Assembly (NCBI GenBank): GCA_036924285.1
Contig: JAYKYS010000005.1
Span: forward strand, 2,666,001-2,730,000
Source: Asterella californica
Taxonomy: Eukaryota > Streptophyta > Marchantiopsida > Marchantiales > Aytoniaceae
DNA: 64,000 bases
Direction of reading: 5' to 3'
The notes beneath the pieces were generated by a model. The model was not told the origin of the DNA. It saw nothing but the letters and a program-made list of their open reading frames with translations, and did not search any database. The translations under genes were made by a program, and so were the position numbers. Of this stretch, positions 43,400 through 54,711 are shown one piece after another (within the stretch, counting starts at the first letter, position 1; every line of letters begins with the position of its first letter).

Positions 43400-44640
43400 C
43401 CAGTATGCATATTTGGTCTCAGCGGATTTGGTGCTACAAAAAAAATGCTGAAGAATGTTCTTAATGTGTACAAACCATGAACTACATCAGTAGATGGTTT
43501 TTTCAACTTCTACTTGAACCGATCAGAATGTTTATGACTCTAGAAACAATTATAACATCTGATTGACAAAAAGATCTAGAGTCTACAATTGCTGAGGTCT
43601 TCCCAAACATTGTTCATGGCCATTGTATGTATCATCTACAAATGAATGTTCGCAGCAGATTAGGAAAGTGTGTCGAGACACTATTCAAGGAGTTGATTAT
43701 GTCAGCAGATTATCACAGTTGATTTTCTCTTACTCTTTACCAGCAGAACTCCTTCTTGCCTTGTAATAGTTTGTTCTCGTTGCTTGCCTGTTTGGAGAGT
43801 GCTCATGTCTGTTCGGCTTCATAAGTATAAAAGACATCATTTTGTCATTCTATGTAAGGAACTGATCTGACAATGTCATTCTTTCTACAGATATAACCAG
43901 ATGGTAGATAGGCTGGAGAGATTTGGAGACAAGTGGAAGGCTTTTGCGGAGTACATACATTCAGTTTTGTCAGAACGGTTTGCAAAGTATGTTTTCCCAC
44001 ACCCTCGTTATGGGAAAATTACATCGAATCTAGTCTGAAGCGCATCCGCCTCAGTTCTCACTTCAAGATATTTTATGATATATGGTTTCATGTAATGCAT
44101 AAGTTCTTACAACGTCGTCAAGAGCTGGAGGGACGGAGTGATCTGTTATTATAATTGCACAAAGTAGATTGGTTGAGAACGAGAGGTTGGCAGAAAAATT
44201 ATAGTGCATCGTCTCTACTCGTACAAGGCACCGATACAAGCATTGAATGACAGACATAACTTGATTGTCAGAGTTGGAGATGGCTTGAAGCTTGAGTGCA
44301 CTTGTCAAGAGTCTCAAGAGATACACTGATCTTGCTCACATGTCATCTGTTGACATATGGAGCTAGGCAGATGTCCAATCAATTTGGTATCATGATAGCC
44401 TCGTCGAGATTTACACGAACTCTCTATCTGCATTTTCTCTACAAGAACTACATGTAGTGTTTGGCTGTGGCCTCCACCAATAGCAGTTCGGAGAAGTAGG
44501 CACAAGTGGCAAACCGTGCCACTTGGATTCAGCGTTACACAATGACAATATAATGTGATTTCTGCTTCACGTCTAGGGACACCTCGGTTGCTTTTCGGAT
44601 TTGACGTTGGGTGAGGAGCAATCTGCAAACACGGAGTGCC
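43400..44640 (+). pseudogene. MULE (MuDR-like) transposase remnant
   Basis: Fragments of a Mutator-like DDE transposase in order: 'ITSD.QKDLESTIAEVFPNIVHGHCMYHLQMN' (family pattern DRQKGL..AVFP..H.YC..HL..N), then after a probable intron of about 150 bases a 'YNQMVDRLERFGDKWKAF' piece and 'FPHPRYGKITSNLV' (pattern RYG..TSN..ES). A SWIM-type zinc finger piece follows: 'LECTCQES..IH.SCSHVIC'. Stops and frame changes are frequent, so it is inactive. I did not find its terminal inverted repeats. Confidence 0.72.
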
Positions 44641-44767
44641 ATATGGACTGAGGAGGAGATGTGAGCATGTCGAGCATACATACTAGTACTGCAACGACCT
44701 ATGTTACACCCAGGAAGTTTGTCTATTAGTAAGGTGTTTAGTTATAACTAAGTGTGGTGAATGTTTA

Positions 44768-44905
44768 TTTGCTGTCCAAGTACTTTAAAGAGATATCAAG
44801 TTAGTCATGACTAGCTAAACCTAATTATAATTAAACTTAGTTGTACTTTTGGATAGAATTCATATATTTCTTAAATAGTGAGCACTACTATCTTGTCATC
44901 TTGTC
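44768..44905 (+). repeat. Direct repeat, possible LTR part of a decayed Gypsy element (left)
   Basis: About 138 bases starting 'tttgctgtccaagtactttaa' and containing 'ttagtcatgactagct' recur at 49,688-49,825 in the same orientation with scattered differences. A TATA-like 'ctatatatacatgg' and a CT-rich segment follow at about 45,040-45,110, as expected of an LTR promoter. Between the two repeats lie Gypsy RNase H and integrase remnants. Confidence 0.55.
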
Positions 44906-47680
44906 AATAAGGTAAAAAGTGTTGATATAGTCCCAAGCTCTAGTAGATCGACTGTTAATATTAGCCGAAGTGATTATGATAATTATGTACAGTTAGTTAG
45001 AGGACTAACCCACCATTAGAGTTTCCCTTGTACCCACCTCCACTATATATACATGGAGAGGCGAAGCCTCTCTCATCTCATTCTTATTTTACTTCCTTGT
45101 CTACTCGTTCTCTTCTCTTGGAGTGTCTTCCTAGAAGTTCGATCTTTCGACATAGTATGAGAGAAGTAGAGAGCGTGTGTCTCTTGCTGATGAGCAAGAT
45201 GGAGTTTGTGCATAGAGAGTATAGGAGAGAGCAGCTAGATTTGTGCTTGATGTCGAGCACTATCTTGCTGATGTGTTTGGGTGAGACGAAATCGTTTCTT
45301 TCGTCATCAAAAACTTTGAATACAATCTCGGAGGCCTAGACGATTTTTTCCCGCTGAAATTTGTCGACCAGCCCTAAAAAGGTTGTCTTGTTTAGAAGGT
45401 GCGAATTGTGTACTCAATCGACTTTCAGCCAATTTGGAGTTTTTCAGCGACAGATTCTCAATCGGATCTTTTTCAATCAAAAAGTATCTGCACCATCACA
45501 ATTGATGATCGCTTCAACGTCAGCTCCTACTCCAACAGCGGTGCCAAGACCGTTTGTCCCTACAGTGATTTTCATGCCGAGTTGAAAAGCATCATCGATA
45601 CTCTTGAACTGTAGGTGTACAAAAAAAGACGAAAACGTTGAAAGAATAAACCAAGAAACATCGAAATTGGACCAAATGACATCAGAAATGAACGCGCTAT
45701 ATCTTGAAATTTTGCAAATTTTTCAAAGTGCTAAGACCAACTTAATCGGACCAGTATTTCATCTGGGCTCAAGTGGTTACACCAAGAGCCGCAGTCGACA
45801 CAGAGCGTTATGATAAGGTTGGATGAGATCCTTTTCATCCAAACTCTCTTTCATATTTGTCATAATTCTGATGACCTCCGCTTTGGTTGCTGGCTTCTCG
45901 TACCTCACTTGAGTTCGAATTGAAGGTTTTAATCCTCCCATCAAGTTCTTGATCAGCACTGCTCAAAACCACCATCGTTAACTCCACGTTGTCTCCACTC
46001 TTTCATAAGATCGCTTGAAATCGTTGCTCCAACTTATCCATCCTTTCGGAATACTGTCAAACTTTCTTGTCATCCCATTGCTTAAAATGAGTGAGCTCAA
46101 CCATGAGCTTCTCATAACTCTCTTATGGAAGAAATTATTCTATGTGTGCGTTACTCAATGTCTCTCATGTGTCCTGAATTGCACCTTGCGTTTTGCTCTT
46201 CACTCGGTCTTCATATCACGTGAGAGTAAAATCTTCCAAAAACTCTAATAACAACAACACCCACTCTTTCTTCTATTATTTTCAATGCAACCCCTCTTGA
46301 AATCTCGAACAAACGGCTCTACATCTTCATTGTCTTTCTCGAAACACTTTTAGTTTCTTCATCTTGTAACTAATCTTCGTGCTCTTCTAATCTTTGCGCA
46401 ATAACGAATCGCTAAAAGAGTACAAATATCATCAATTCTATTCGAGAATAATCTACCATAAGTAAAATGAAAAAAAAATGATAGTAACAACACCTCTTGT
46501 GTCATTTCTTCTTCCAAGGTAATCATGAGCCTGAGTCACTTACCACTTTCTCCACCACCCGAATAACGATCTCCATCACAACTCAACCGAGTCTTTCTTT
46601 GAAGTCGACAACTTCTCTGTCTCAGCTCTTTGAGTCTTGTCTAAATTCTCGACTATTGACATAAGTAGAGCGGCCACATCTACGCACTTGTGTCCTCTTG
46701 ACAGATCACCCACTCCACAACTTGGACAAAGATTTTCTCCTAGAAGATGAACTGGCGTTGGTAAAGATGGACTGACAATAAATCAATAAACTCGAAGACT
46801 CAAATCAGTAAACTTTCGTTTCTCTTTGGCTCTCTCTGCTTTGATCATAGTTGGAAAATTCATTACTTTATATCTCAATCCTCTACAAAAATAACACCAT
46901 ATGTTGGTTTCTACTCTTCTCCTCGGAGATTCTACTTGAGTTTTAGCGCGAGTGTCTTCAAACTCAACCGTAATCTCTCTCGGGCTCTCACTGACACTTA
47001 CCATGACATCTAAACCTTGAGGAAGGTTTCTAAGTCTAATTTTCTAGTCCTTTGAACTTCCATTCATGTTGTTGCGCCTTCTCAATCATTGAGTAGACAA
47101 AAAAGAAAAACAAATCTACATAATTTACTTACTCTGTTGAGCTTTATATTGGAAATTGTGTATTATACATGCTATACACAAAACAAAATCCAATCTAAAA
47201 TCAATTGTCTAAGATAATCATCTGATGATAATCATCATTATCGATCTTAGGTGACAACTTAACGTCACTCTTGTATGTATCTAACTCTACTTCACCAAGA
47301 GCATTTATCACCTCCACAATGAATGATGCTTGAAACTCCACCTTCTTCACATCAACTCCGATGGTCTCAGAAGCTTAATGATACACAACGAAAGATCACC
47401 CCAAGTGCTATAGATGTGTGTTCACAACTCACCTATACTTGAACTTTCGCTTCTCCTTCTCTGTTCGAACTTCTAAATGTATCTTCTTCCTCCTCGACAT
47501 TCGAACTGGATTGTCCATGAAATGTATTCAAGACCTCCTTGTATGCCGAAATGTATATCTCGTAGTCGGTAAGAGATCTCTCCAAGATTTTTGTGATCTC
47601 TAGTAGCTCAACCTTCAGACTATTAACTCATGAAGTTTGAACAAAAAATTACTTAACCAAAAGAATTGATGTTGACTGTA
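44906..47680. other. Mixed retroelement remnants
   Basis: On the minus strand 45,777-45,959 reads as a Gag piece (GGLKPSIRTQVRYEKPATKAE), and 46,783-47,004 has a degenerate zinc-knuckle-like CYFC segment next to an Arg-rich patch. Their order does not match a simple Gag, so more than one element may be layered here. Other open frames are short and without motifs. Confidence 0.4.
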
Positions 47681-48110
47681 CAAATTTTTAGAGAACTGAA
47701 ATTTGTACGTTTTGACTTCACTCACGAACGTCCACCCACACTTTAAAAACTTATATCTCCCTCTCTAGACCTCATCTTCTCATGCTTTTTATTGTCAATG
47801 ATAGCTTATCAGCCAAGTTATAATCCTGGAAATTCACAGAGAAATAAAAAACACAGAAAAGCTGACAGCGACTGTACACAATTTTCAGAGAGCAGAATAT
47901 CGAAACTCTCATGAATAAACCTCCTTAAATTTTTAAAAAATTATATCTCCCTCTCTACACCACATCTTCACATGATTTCTATTGTCCTTGATAGCTTATC
48001 AGCCAGGCTACAATCTTAGAAATTTTCACAAAGAAATAGAAAACATAGAAAATATCATAATCATTGTAGAAATGTTTTAGAGAGCAGAATTCCTAAACTC
48101 TCTAATTTCC
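47675..48110. repeat. Tandem duplication of a ~190-bp unit
   Basis: Two consecutive units share 'ttatatctccctctcta', 'gatagcttatcagcca' and 'agagaactgaaa/agagagcagaat' in the same order, and a third partial unit starts near 48,060. It lies between the Gag-like remnants and an inverted LTR-like segment. Confidence 0.55.
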
Positions 48111-48399
48111 TCCTCTAGTAACTTCTTTCTCCTCCTTTCTCTTAAACTCGTGTTGCATCCACTCATAACTCTCCACAAATTCTTTCTAAGTAAACAAGAT
48201 ATAAAAAATGACTTCAAACGCGTCACCGAGATACATGGAAGATTTTAAAATTACTAACATCACATTATCTCTCTTTCCTCCCAACGTTCTCTCCATGTGC
48301 TCTCGCATGATCTTCTTCTATCGATTGTAGAATTGAACTCTAAACATTCTTCAACGATCCCTTCAAATGAAATCTCGGCAACGAAATCAAAAATGTAAA

Positions 48400-48840
48400 C
48401 TCTCAACGGTCCTATCGATCAGCTATCCTCTCAATCTCTCAACCTCCACGATAGTCATCGATCAATTTGCAACATGTCGGGCTTATCTCTCACTCAAGGG
48501 GTCATCTGTGATGACTTTGATGGAAGCACATCATTAACTTGAAAGAAAAAATGCTAAGTTCAATTCTTCACACACCCATAAATTCATAAACTAAAATTCT
48601 TCATTCGAACGATGTCTCTCAAGTTCTCGCCTTCTAAATCTTACACTCTCTCTATATTGCTCAAAATGTCATTACTACGATGTGAAAACAAGGATGAGAA
48701 GCTATTCTCTACTCTTCTATTTATAAATTCTAGGTTTTTACTTTATTATCGTCGATTTGTCTTTTCTTCTCAAACAAATCAATAACTTTGACTATTTACA
48801 TGAAGAAGAGAGTTGACTTTGACTTGATAGTGCATTATCA
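48400..48840 (-). repeat. LTR-like segment, inverted partner of 50,000-50,470
   Basis: Reverse complement of a stretch near 50,090-50,465, with matching phrases 'gatcgataggacc', 'aacctccacgat', 'gcaacatgt', 'tgatggaa', 'cattaacttgaaag' and 'aaacctagaa.gtataaatag'. The last contains a TATA box that is functional-looking in both. Probably LTRs of one element family inserted in opposite orientation. Confidence 0.55.
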
Positions 48841-49660
48841 AAAGACAAGGAAGCATTTGAAGAGCTAAAAAAAGTATTGGTGACAGCTCCTGTACTTGCT
48901 AAACTTGAGTAGAGTAAAGTATTTATTTTGTATACGGATGTCCAATGTAGCAATCGGATGTATATTAAGTCAATTAGATGGAGATGGACATGATCATCCT
49001 ATAGCTTATACCAGTAGGTAGATGGTTCTCGCGGAGAAAAATTACTTTATGACTGAACGAGAAGGATTAGCTGTGATTTCTGGATTGAAGAAATTTCGAC
49101 ATTACTTACTAGGAGAGAAATTTTCCATAGCCACATATCATAAGGCTTTAAAGTATATCTTTAATAAGCCTAACGTCGTATTGCTCGTTGGAAGATCCTT
49201 CTAATATAATACGATTACGTGATCGAAGATAGATCACAGAAGAAGCAAATGTTGATCTCTTGTCGAGAGCTTAGATCATGAGGGAAAAGAAAATTTTGAT
49301 GATTCATTTTCAGACGAGCAAGTGATGATCATTACAAGCACAGAGGAGATAGCAGACGAGTACAAGGAAATCTGGAGTTTTCTTGCAGATGATTTTTTCT
49401 CAGAAGGTATACATACTCGAGAACGTAACGCGTTGATCAAGAGATGCAAATCTTACACCATGGTGGAGTGAATTCTATTTCATCAAGGAGTATATGGTTT
49501 ACTAAAGAGAGCAGTTGGTCAAGAGGAGGCTTTCAAGCTAATGCATATGTTTCACGACGGCACTATTTGTGGATGTCACTTTATTGATAAGATAACATCC
49601 TTCAATATTTGGATGCGGGTTATCATTGGAGAGGTATTTTCAAGGAGTGTTTAGCTATTG
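48841..49660 (+). pseudogene. Gypsy RNase H and integrase N-terminal remnant
   Basis: Reads 'EAFEELKKVLVTAPVLAK', then 'KNYFMTEREGLAVISGLKKFRHYLLGEKF' with 'HKALKYIFNKP' (RNase H), then 'SYTMV..ILFHQGVYGLLKRAV' and 'LMHMFHDGTICGCHF', the start of the integrase zinc-binding region. Several stops and frameshifts are present, and the integrase core is missing before the right-hand repeat at 49,688. Confidence 0.75.
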
Positions 49661-49687
49661 CAAGATACTTGCAATAGTCCAAGATAC

Positions 49688-49825
49688 TTTGCTGCCCAAG
49701 TACTTTAAAGAGGTATCAAGTTAGTCATGACTAGCTAAAGTTAATTATGATTAAACTTAGCTATACTTTTGGGTAGAATTTAAATATTTCTTAAATAGTG
49801 AGCACTATTGTCTTGTCATCTTGTC
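49688..49825 (+). repeat. Direct repeat, possible LTR part of a decayed Gypsy element (right)
   Basis: Same 138-base block as at 44,768, immediately after the truncated integrase remnant. It ends before 'taaaagatag', where the two copies diverge, so only part of the LTR is shared or the rest has decayed. Confidence 0.55.
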
Positions 49826-49999
49826 TAAAAGATAGAAAGGAGATGGAAAATATTCCTTATCTTCTTTTTTACTTGATATTAGTGGTGGGACTAAAGTTAT
49901 TGACTTTGTGTTACAAACAAGAAGAGATTTCACATGTAACTTTTTTAGTGGATCTAGTGTAGAAGGGGGTGAAAATTTGAGATTCCTTGAAAATATTCT

Positions 50000-50470
50000 A
50001 GAATCCTTCTAGAAGTTGTTGACTTTGAAGGAATAAGCTCATGTGAAAAGATAAGAAGCTCATGTGATTAATGCTTTTATCTTAGTGAATATTTTAGTAA
50101 AACCCAATAAAAATAGTTATGGTTGAGTAATCGGAAGGTACCAAAGTAAAAACCTAGAATGTATAAATAGAAAAGTAGAGAAGAGCTCCTCGTCCTTATT
50201 TTCACATCGTCATAATGACATTTTTGAGCAATATAGAGAGAGGTTAGATTTTATTGGTGATTTTAGAAGGTGAGAACTTGAAAGACGTCGTTAGAATGGA
50301 GATTGAACTTAGCATTTTTTCTTTCAAGTTAATGGTGTGTTTCCATCAAAGCCATCAGAGGTGACCCCTGAGTGAGAGATAGATCTAACATGTTGCAGAC
50401 TGATCGATGGATATCGTGGAGGTTGAGAGATTTGAAGGGGGGGTTAGTTGATCGATAGGACCGCTAGGGA
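50000..50470 (+). repeat. LTR-like segment, plus orientation
   Basis: Counterpart of the inverted segment at 48,400. It includes 'aatgtataaatag' (TATA-like), followed 110-250 bases later by 'gtgagaacttgaaagacgtcg' and 'tcaagttaatggtgtg'. It could be the 5' LTR of an element whose body has been lost. Confidence 0.5.
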
Positions 50471-52171
50471 TTTATAGTACTCGAGGAGATTGCCACTAGA
50501 CAAGATCAATGCCAGATGGACTTCTTTGCTTGCAATCATTTTCTTTGCTTGGAGCGCATAATCGAATAACCGAAGGCATTGATAGTACTTCGACTACACT
50601 TCAACTCTGCTTGCTTAGACCATTGGTGTTGTGAATGTATTTGTGATCGAATTTAGGTCAAAACTTGTTCCACGATTGAACGTTTTCCACTTCCTCCATG
50701 TTGTACATTCACATGCCTTAGTGGATAAATGCGAGATAACATTCACGCATAGAAATTCATAGACACAGCAGTCGAGATAAAGAGACGATCAATTGATTTT
50801 TCATAATCTAATAAACAGAGCAAACGTTCAAAGTCAAGAGTGTTCATAAAAGACAACATTTGTGCGATAGACGGACGGACGGACAAAGCTTCACAAGCGA
50901 ACAATCGAGCTAGACAGACAAACAGAGCATCGTAGACGAGCGACCGAGCTAGATACACGGATAGAGCTTCATAAGCAAACGAACGATCTCTACATACGGG
51001 TAAGCTTCACAACGAGATATTTGCTCGATAGCAACACGACTTCAATTTCTTTTCTCATTAGAGAATTTAGTTCATGTATGATGTTTGGTGCAATAGTAGA
51101 AGTTGATGAGAGAGTACAAAATAATGTTTTGCATCAAGTGTGTGGAGTCGACAGTGAGTGACAATGATCAGGCTCTGCCTTCTAACCTCGCTCACGACTT
51201 GTAGTTTTTCTTATGTTTCTTGTTTCACATGGAGAAACATTTCACTTAGTTCAACTCTCTAATGGATTCTTCGGTCGTTCGTGGACTTCTGAGCTTACTG
51301 ATGAACTTGTGTCTGACGAGGTAAGTCACCACTCAAGCTGTGTTGCTTTATATCAGCTGTACATCGACTAGTTGCCCACTTATCCACCTCGAATAGACTT
51401 AGACGAGAAGAATGACACTCTCTTGTACTTTCGGAATGCTAGAATTCTGCGAATCTGCAAACCATGGAAACCGGAGTTAGGTTCCATCTGTTGCACTACA
51501 AGATGCCCACTGAGATAAGGTTCTTGTGGAGTGGAACTTAAAGTCATTATAGTTCTGATGTTTGATCGGTAGCTCGCATGCATGTTTATTGCGGTAGATT
51601 GTTGACTGATTTACAAAATATTTCCTCAACGTATATGGGATGGTGCTTGAGGCTTGCAGGTGAGGTAGACCGCCACCGAAGAAACCAAACGTTCATTCTA
51701 AAGGATCCATAAACAACTGAGAAAATAGTGGACATTTTCTTACAAAATGATGTATGGTGCACAAATATCACTTGGAGAGATATGTGTCTCGGTTATGTGA
51801 CTCTAGACTCTCAGTCTGTGTTAGTTCATGTATATCGTTTTCAAGTTCTCTATGTTCTATCAGGTTTTGTTTTTCCTTCATTGCATTCTGAGGAATTCAA
51901 TATACAATTCAAATATGCAAGCCATGAAGCAGTTCAACCATAACGGAGTAACAAGCATTCAGCCGATCGTAGAGCGGGCCATAACTTACTATGACAAGTG
52001 AAAGATATTTGTTGCAGCACTGAAAACACGTCAGATCCTTGCAAATAGTGCTGTCAAATTTTGGATAGATACTGAACTCTCCGTGGAAGAGACAAAAGTA
52101 GAGCAAACTACCCATCGATCTTGAAGCTGATATCTCTGACCAAGATGACCTAGTGGTGAAACGAGACAAGA
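50471..52171. other. Spacer, unassigned
   Basis: No gene recognised. There is a locally repetitive patch at 50,870-51,010 with 'gagctagac/gacggac' and 'gcttcacaagcgaac' variants. Short open frames on both strands have no family motifs. Confidence 0.35.
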
Positions 52172-52652
52172 TATCGTACGCGTACACAACATACATCGCT
52201 GTTACAGATACACCACATATACACATAATACATGAACAATGTCATACACATACACAAGTGTTCCACAATCTCAACAGAATTATCATCTCCACAATGTCAA
52301 CACGGCAACAACAATTATTCGCAAAACGATCAAGTCAAACCCACTCTATGCTCACAGTGAATCCAAGTTACACTCAACAAGATTACCCACCATATCCATG
52401 AGTTTGAAGCCTCCAAGCCTTATCTGCAAAGTATATCTCAAGTGGGCTAGCCCAAGAACCTACCCTAATGGCACTAACGGCCATACCAAGATTAATCACT
52501 ACGCACTCGGTCAACCTGACTGAGGTACTAAACTGACGTGACAGCTGTCGTGCGCATACACATCGCTACACAACATACATCGCTGTCATAGTACATCACA
52601 CATACATATAACTATATGGATGATGTCATACACATACACAAGTGTATCACAA
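52172..52652 (-). repeat. B2-A2-B1 terminal repeat block of element O copy 2
   Basis: Blocks B2 (to 52,268), A2 (52,269-52,543) and B1 (52,546-52,652), with the same two-base 'gc' spacer between A2 and B1 as in element O. Diverged from element O but collinear, so the split-repeat order is a property of the family and not of one insertion. Confidence 0.8.
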
Positions 52653-52809
52653 TCGTCCCTAATTGACGGTTAGGTCTCTCTAAATCTAAATATCTCCATA
52701 TCCCAACTACGTGATATATACATTCGTGGGTGCAAGGATCAGGAGGCCGGGTGCTACATCGCCTCTTCGTTAGTCGCTTATATGCAATCCATACCACGCA
52801 AAGATCTAA

Positions 52810-54600
52810 TCTGTTTCACTCTAAAATGTCATAATTCCTCATGGACATGTCGTATTAACTGTACCCTCTGGGATGGATGTGACACTATTCATACTCTCAT
52901 CATCTCGCACTCGAAGTACATGTCGTCTTTCTCATCAAATTTGCTCGTTGGAGGACGCGATCGCACTCCTTGGCACTTACTGTGCCTACCACCATATCAA
53001 TACATAGATACTTCATTACAATCACATTGTCGTGGATATCTCGCTAGTCTGGAACACCATCTCCACCCTCAAGATCTGGAGACTCACCATCTACTCTCTG
53101 ACTTGAGAAAGATACAACATGGTCCTCCATACTAGAGTTCATGGTCAACACACAAAGAAAAGCATATGCATGCTGCCTTGACACTATCTCCTCATCAACC
53201 TCGCTATCGAGCTTCAGTCTAATCTTGCTGACTCGTGCAAGGATTGCGACTCAACCCATCTAGATTTGTAACTCCATGTCTATGCACTACCTGGAAGTCA
53301 TACTCTTGTAAGATCAGAGTTCATCGTGCAAGCTTTCATGTAAGCTTGTCGGACTTCATCAACCACTTGAGCGGCTGGTGATCAGTGATGAGAGTAAAAG
53401 GGTTCTTAAACAAATAACATCGGAAGTGTGCAACAGCCCACACTGCAGCTAAACACTCCTCCTCGTATGAACTGTACCTCATCTTCGGTGAATTGTTGGA
53501 GCGACTGACATATGTCATCACAAACTTCTTTTTCTCATCATCATGCTGAGTCAGCACCGCTCCAAGTCCCAACATACTCCAATCGGTGTGCAGTTGGAAG
53601 AGACGCCTCCTTAACGGGTCTCCTCAAGATGAGAGCATATATCAACTTATCCTTGAGCTCTACAAAAGCTCTCTCTTGCTCATCTCTCCACTATCATTCT
53701 TGGTCCACCTTCATCAGTTTGGTCAATGGTTTCGCAATTGCACTAAACCCTTTCACGTATCGACGATAGAAGTTCGTCAAACCAACAAATGCTCGAACTC
53801 GACTCACCTCTGTGGGGCATGAGATACGTGCAATAGCCTCAACTTTCGTATGTTAACACCTAATCCACCTGGGTAGATGGTGTGACCCAGATATTCTACC
53901 AACTCTCGGAAGAACTTATATTTCCCAGGGTGTAACTTCAACCCATGAGCTCTCAATTGCTCGAACACATCCCGTAAGTGTCCCTCGTGCTCTTCCACAT
54001 AGCACTATAGACTAAGATGTCGTCAATATAACATCGAAAAAATCCAGTCTTGCTAGGATCTTGTCCATCACCCTTTGGAACTCAGCAGGGGCGTTCTTCA
54101 ACCCAAATGATAAGAACCGCCACTAATACAAACAATCCTTGCCGTGAAAGTCAATTCTCCAGAATGATGTCTTGGACTTATCTTTCTCTCTCACCGGCAA
54201 CTGATGATACCCTACTTGAAGGTCCAAAAGTACTGAAGATCTTCACATGCTCTATTGCATCAAAGATCTCCTCAGGTGTCAGCATGACATACTTATCAGA
54301 CTTTGTCTGCCGATTGATAGGACGATAGTCTCCATACATCGGTCTATCTGTGTAGTTGTCATACATATTTTTCTTTGCTGACATAACTTTGGTAGATGTA
54401 TACTCTTCATGCGACATCTCCACCAACCCAGCCTCCATCAAGTCTTGAGTCCTACTCTGGATCAAGACTCTCTCCATATCATTGTATCTGTAGGGACATC
54501 GAAAGATAGACGTGTTAGTAGCCAAATCAATCCATATACCTGGTCCCTTCAAGATACACAAATCTTTTATACTGAAGACAAAACAATTCCTGTAGCTCTT
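52810..54600 (-). pseudogene. Element O copy 2: RNase H and RT, decayed
   Basis: The clearest pieces are RNase H (MLGLGAVLTQHDDEKKKF, CLAAVWAVAHFRCYLF, TDHQPLKWL), the RT end (LKLHPGKYKFFRELVEYLGHT) and the RT start (QSRTQDLMEAGLVEMSHEEY, MYGDYRPINRQT). The YIDD codons can still be read near 54,015-54,030. Frameshifts and stops separate the pieces. The uninterrupted junction near 53,826 shows the target site that element I later used in element O. Confidence 0.8.
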
Positions 54601-54711
54601 CCAGAATCTTTGAATTCTTCGTCTCTCCTCTCTTATAAGCTTAGGTCCAATCTCTGACTCTCAAGTGTCTTCTATCACCATGCTAGAGGTAGAAGACGAA
54701 GTCGTTGATTG

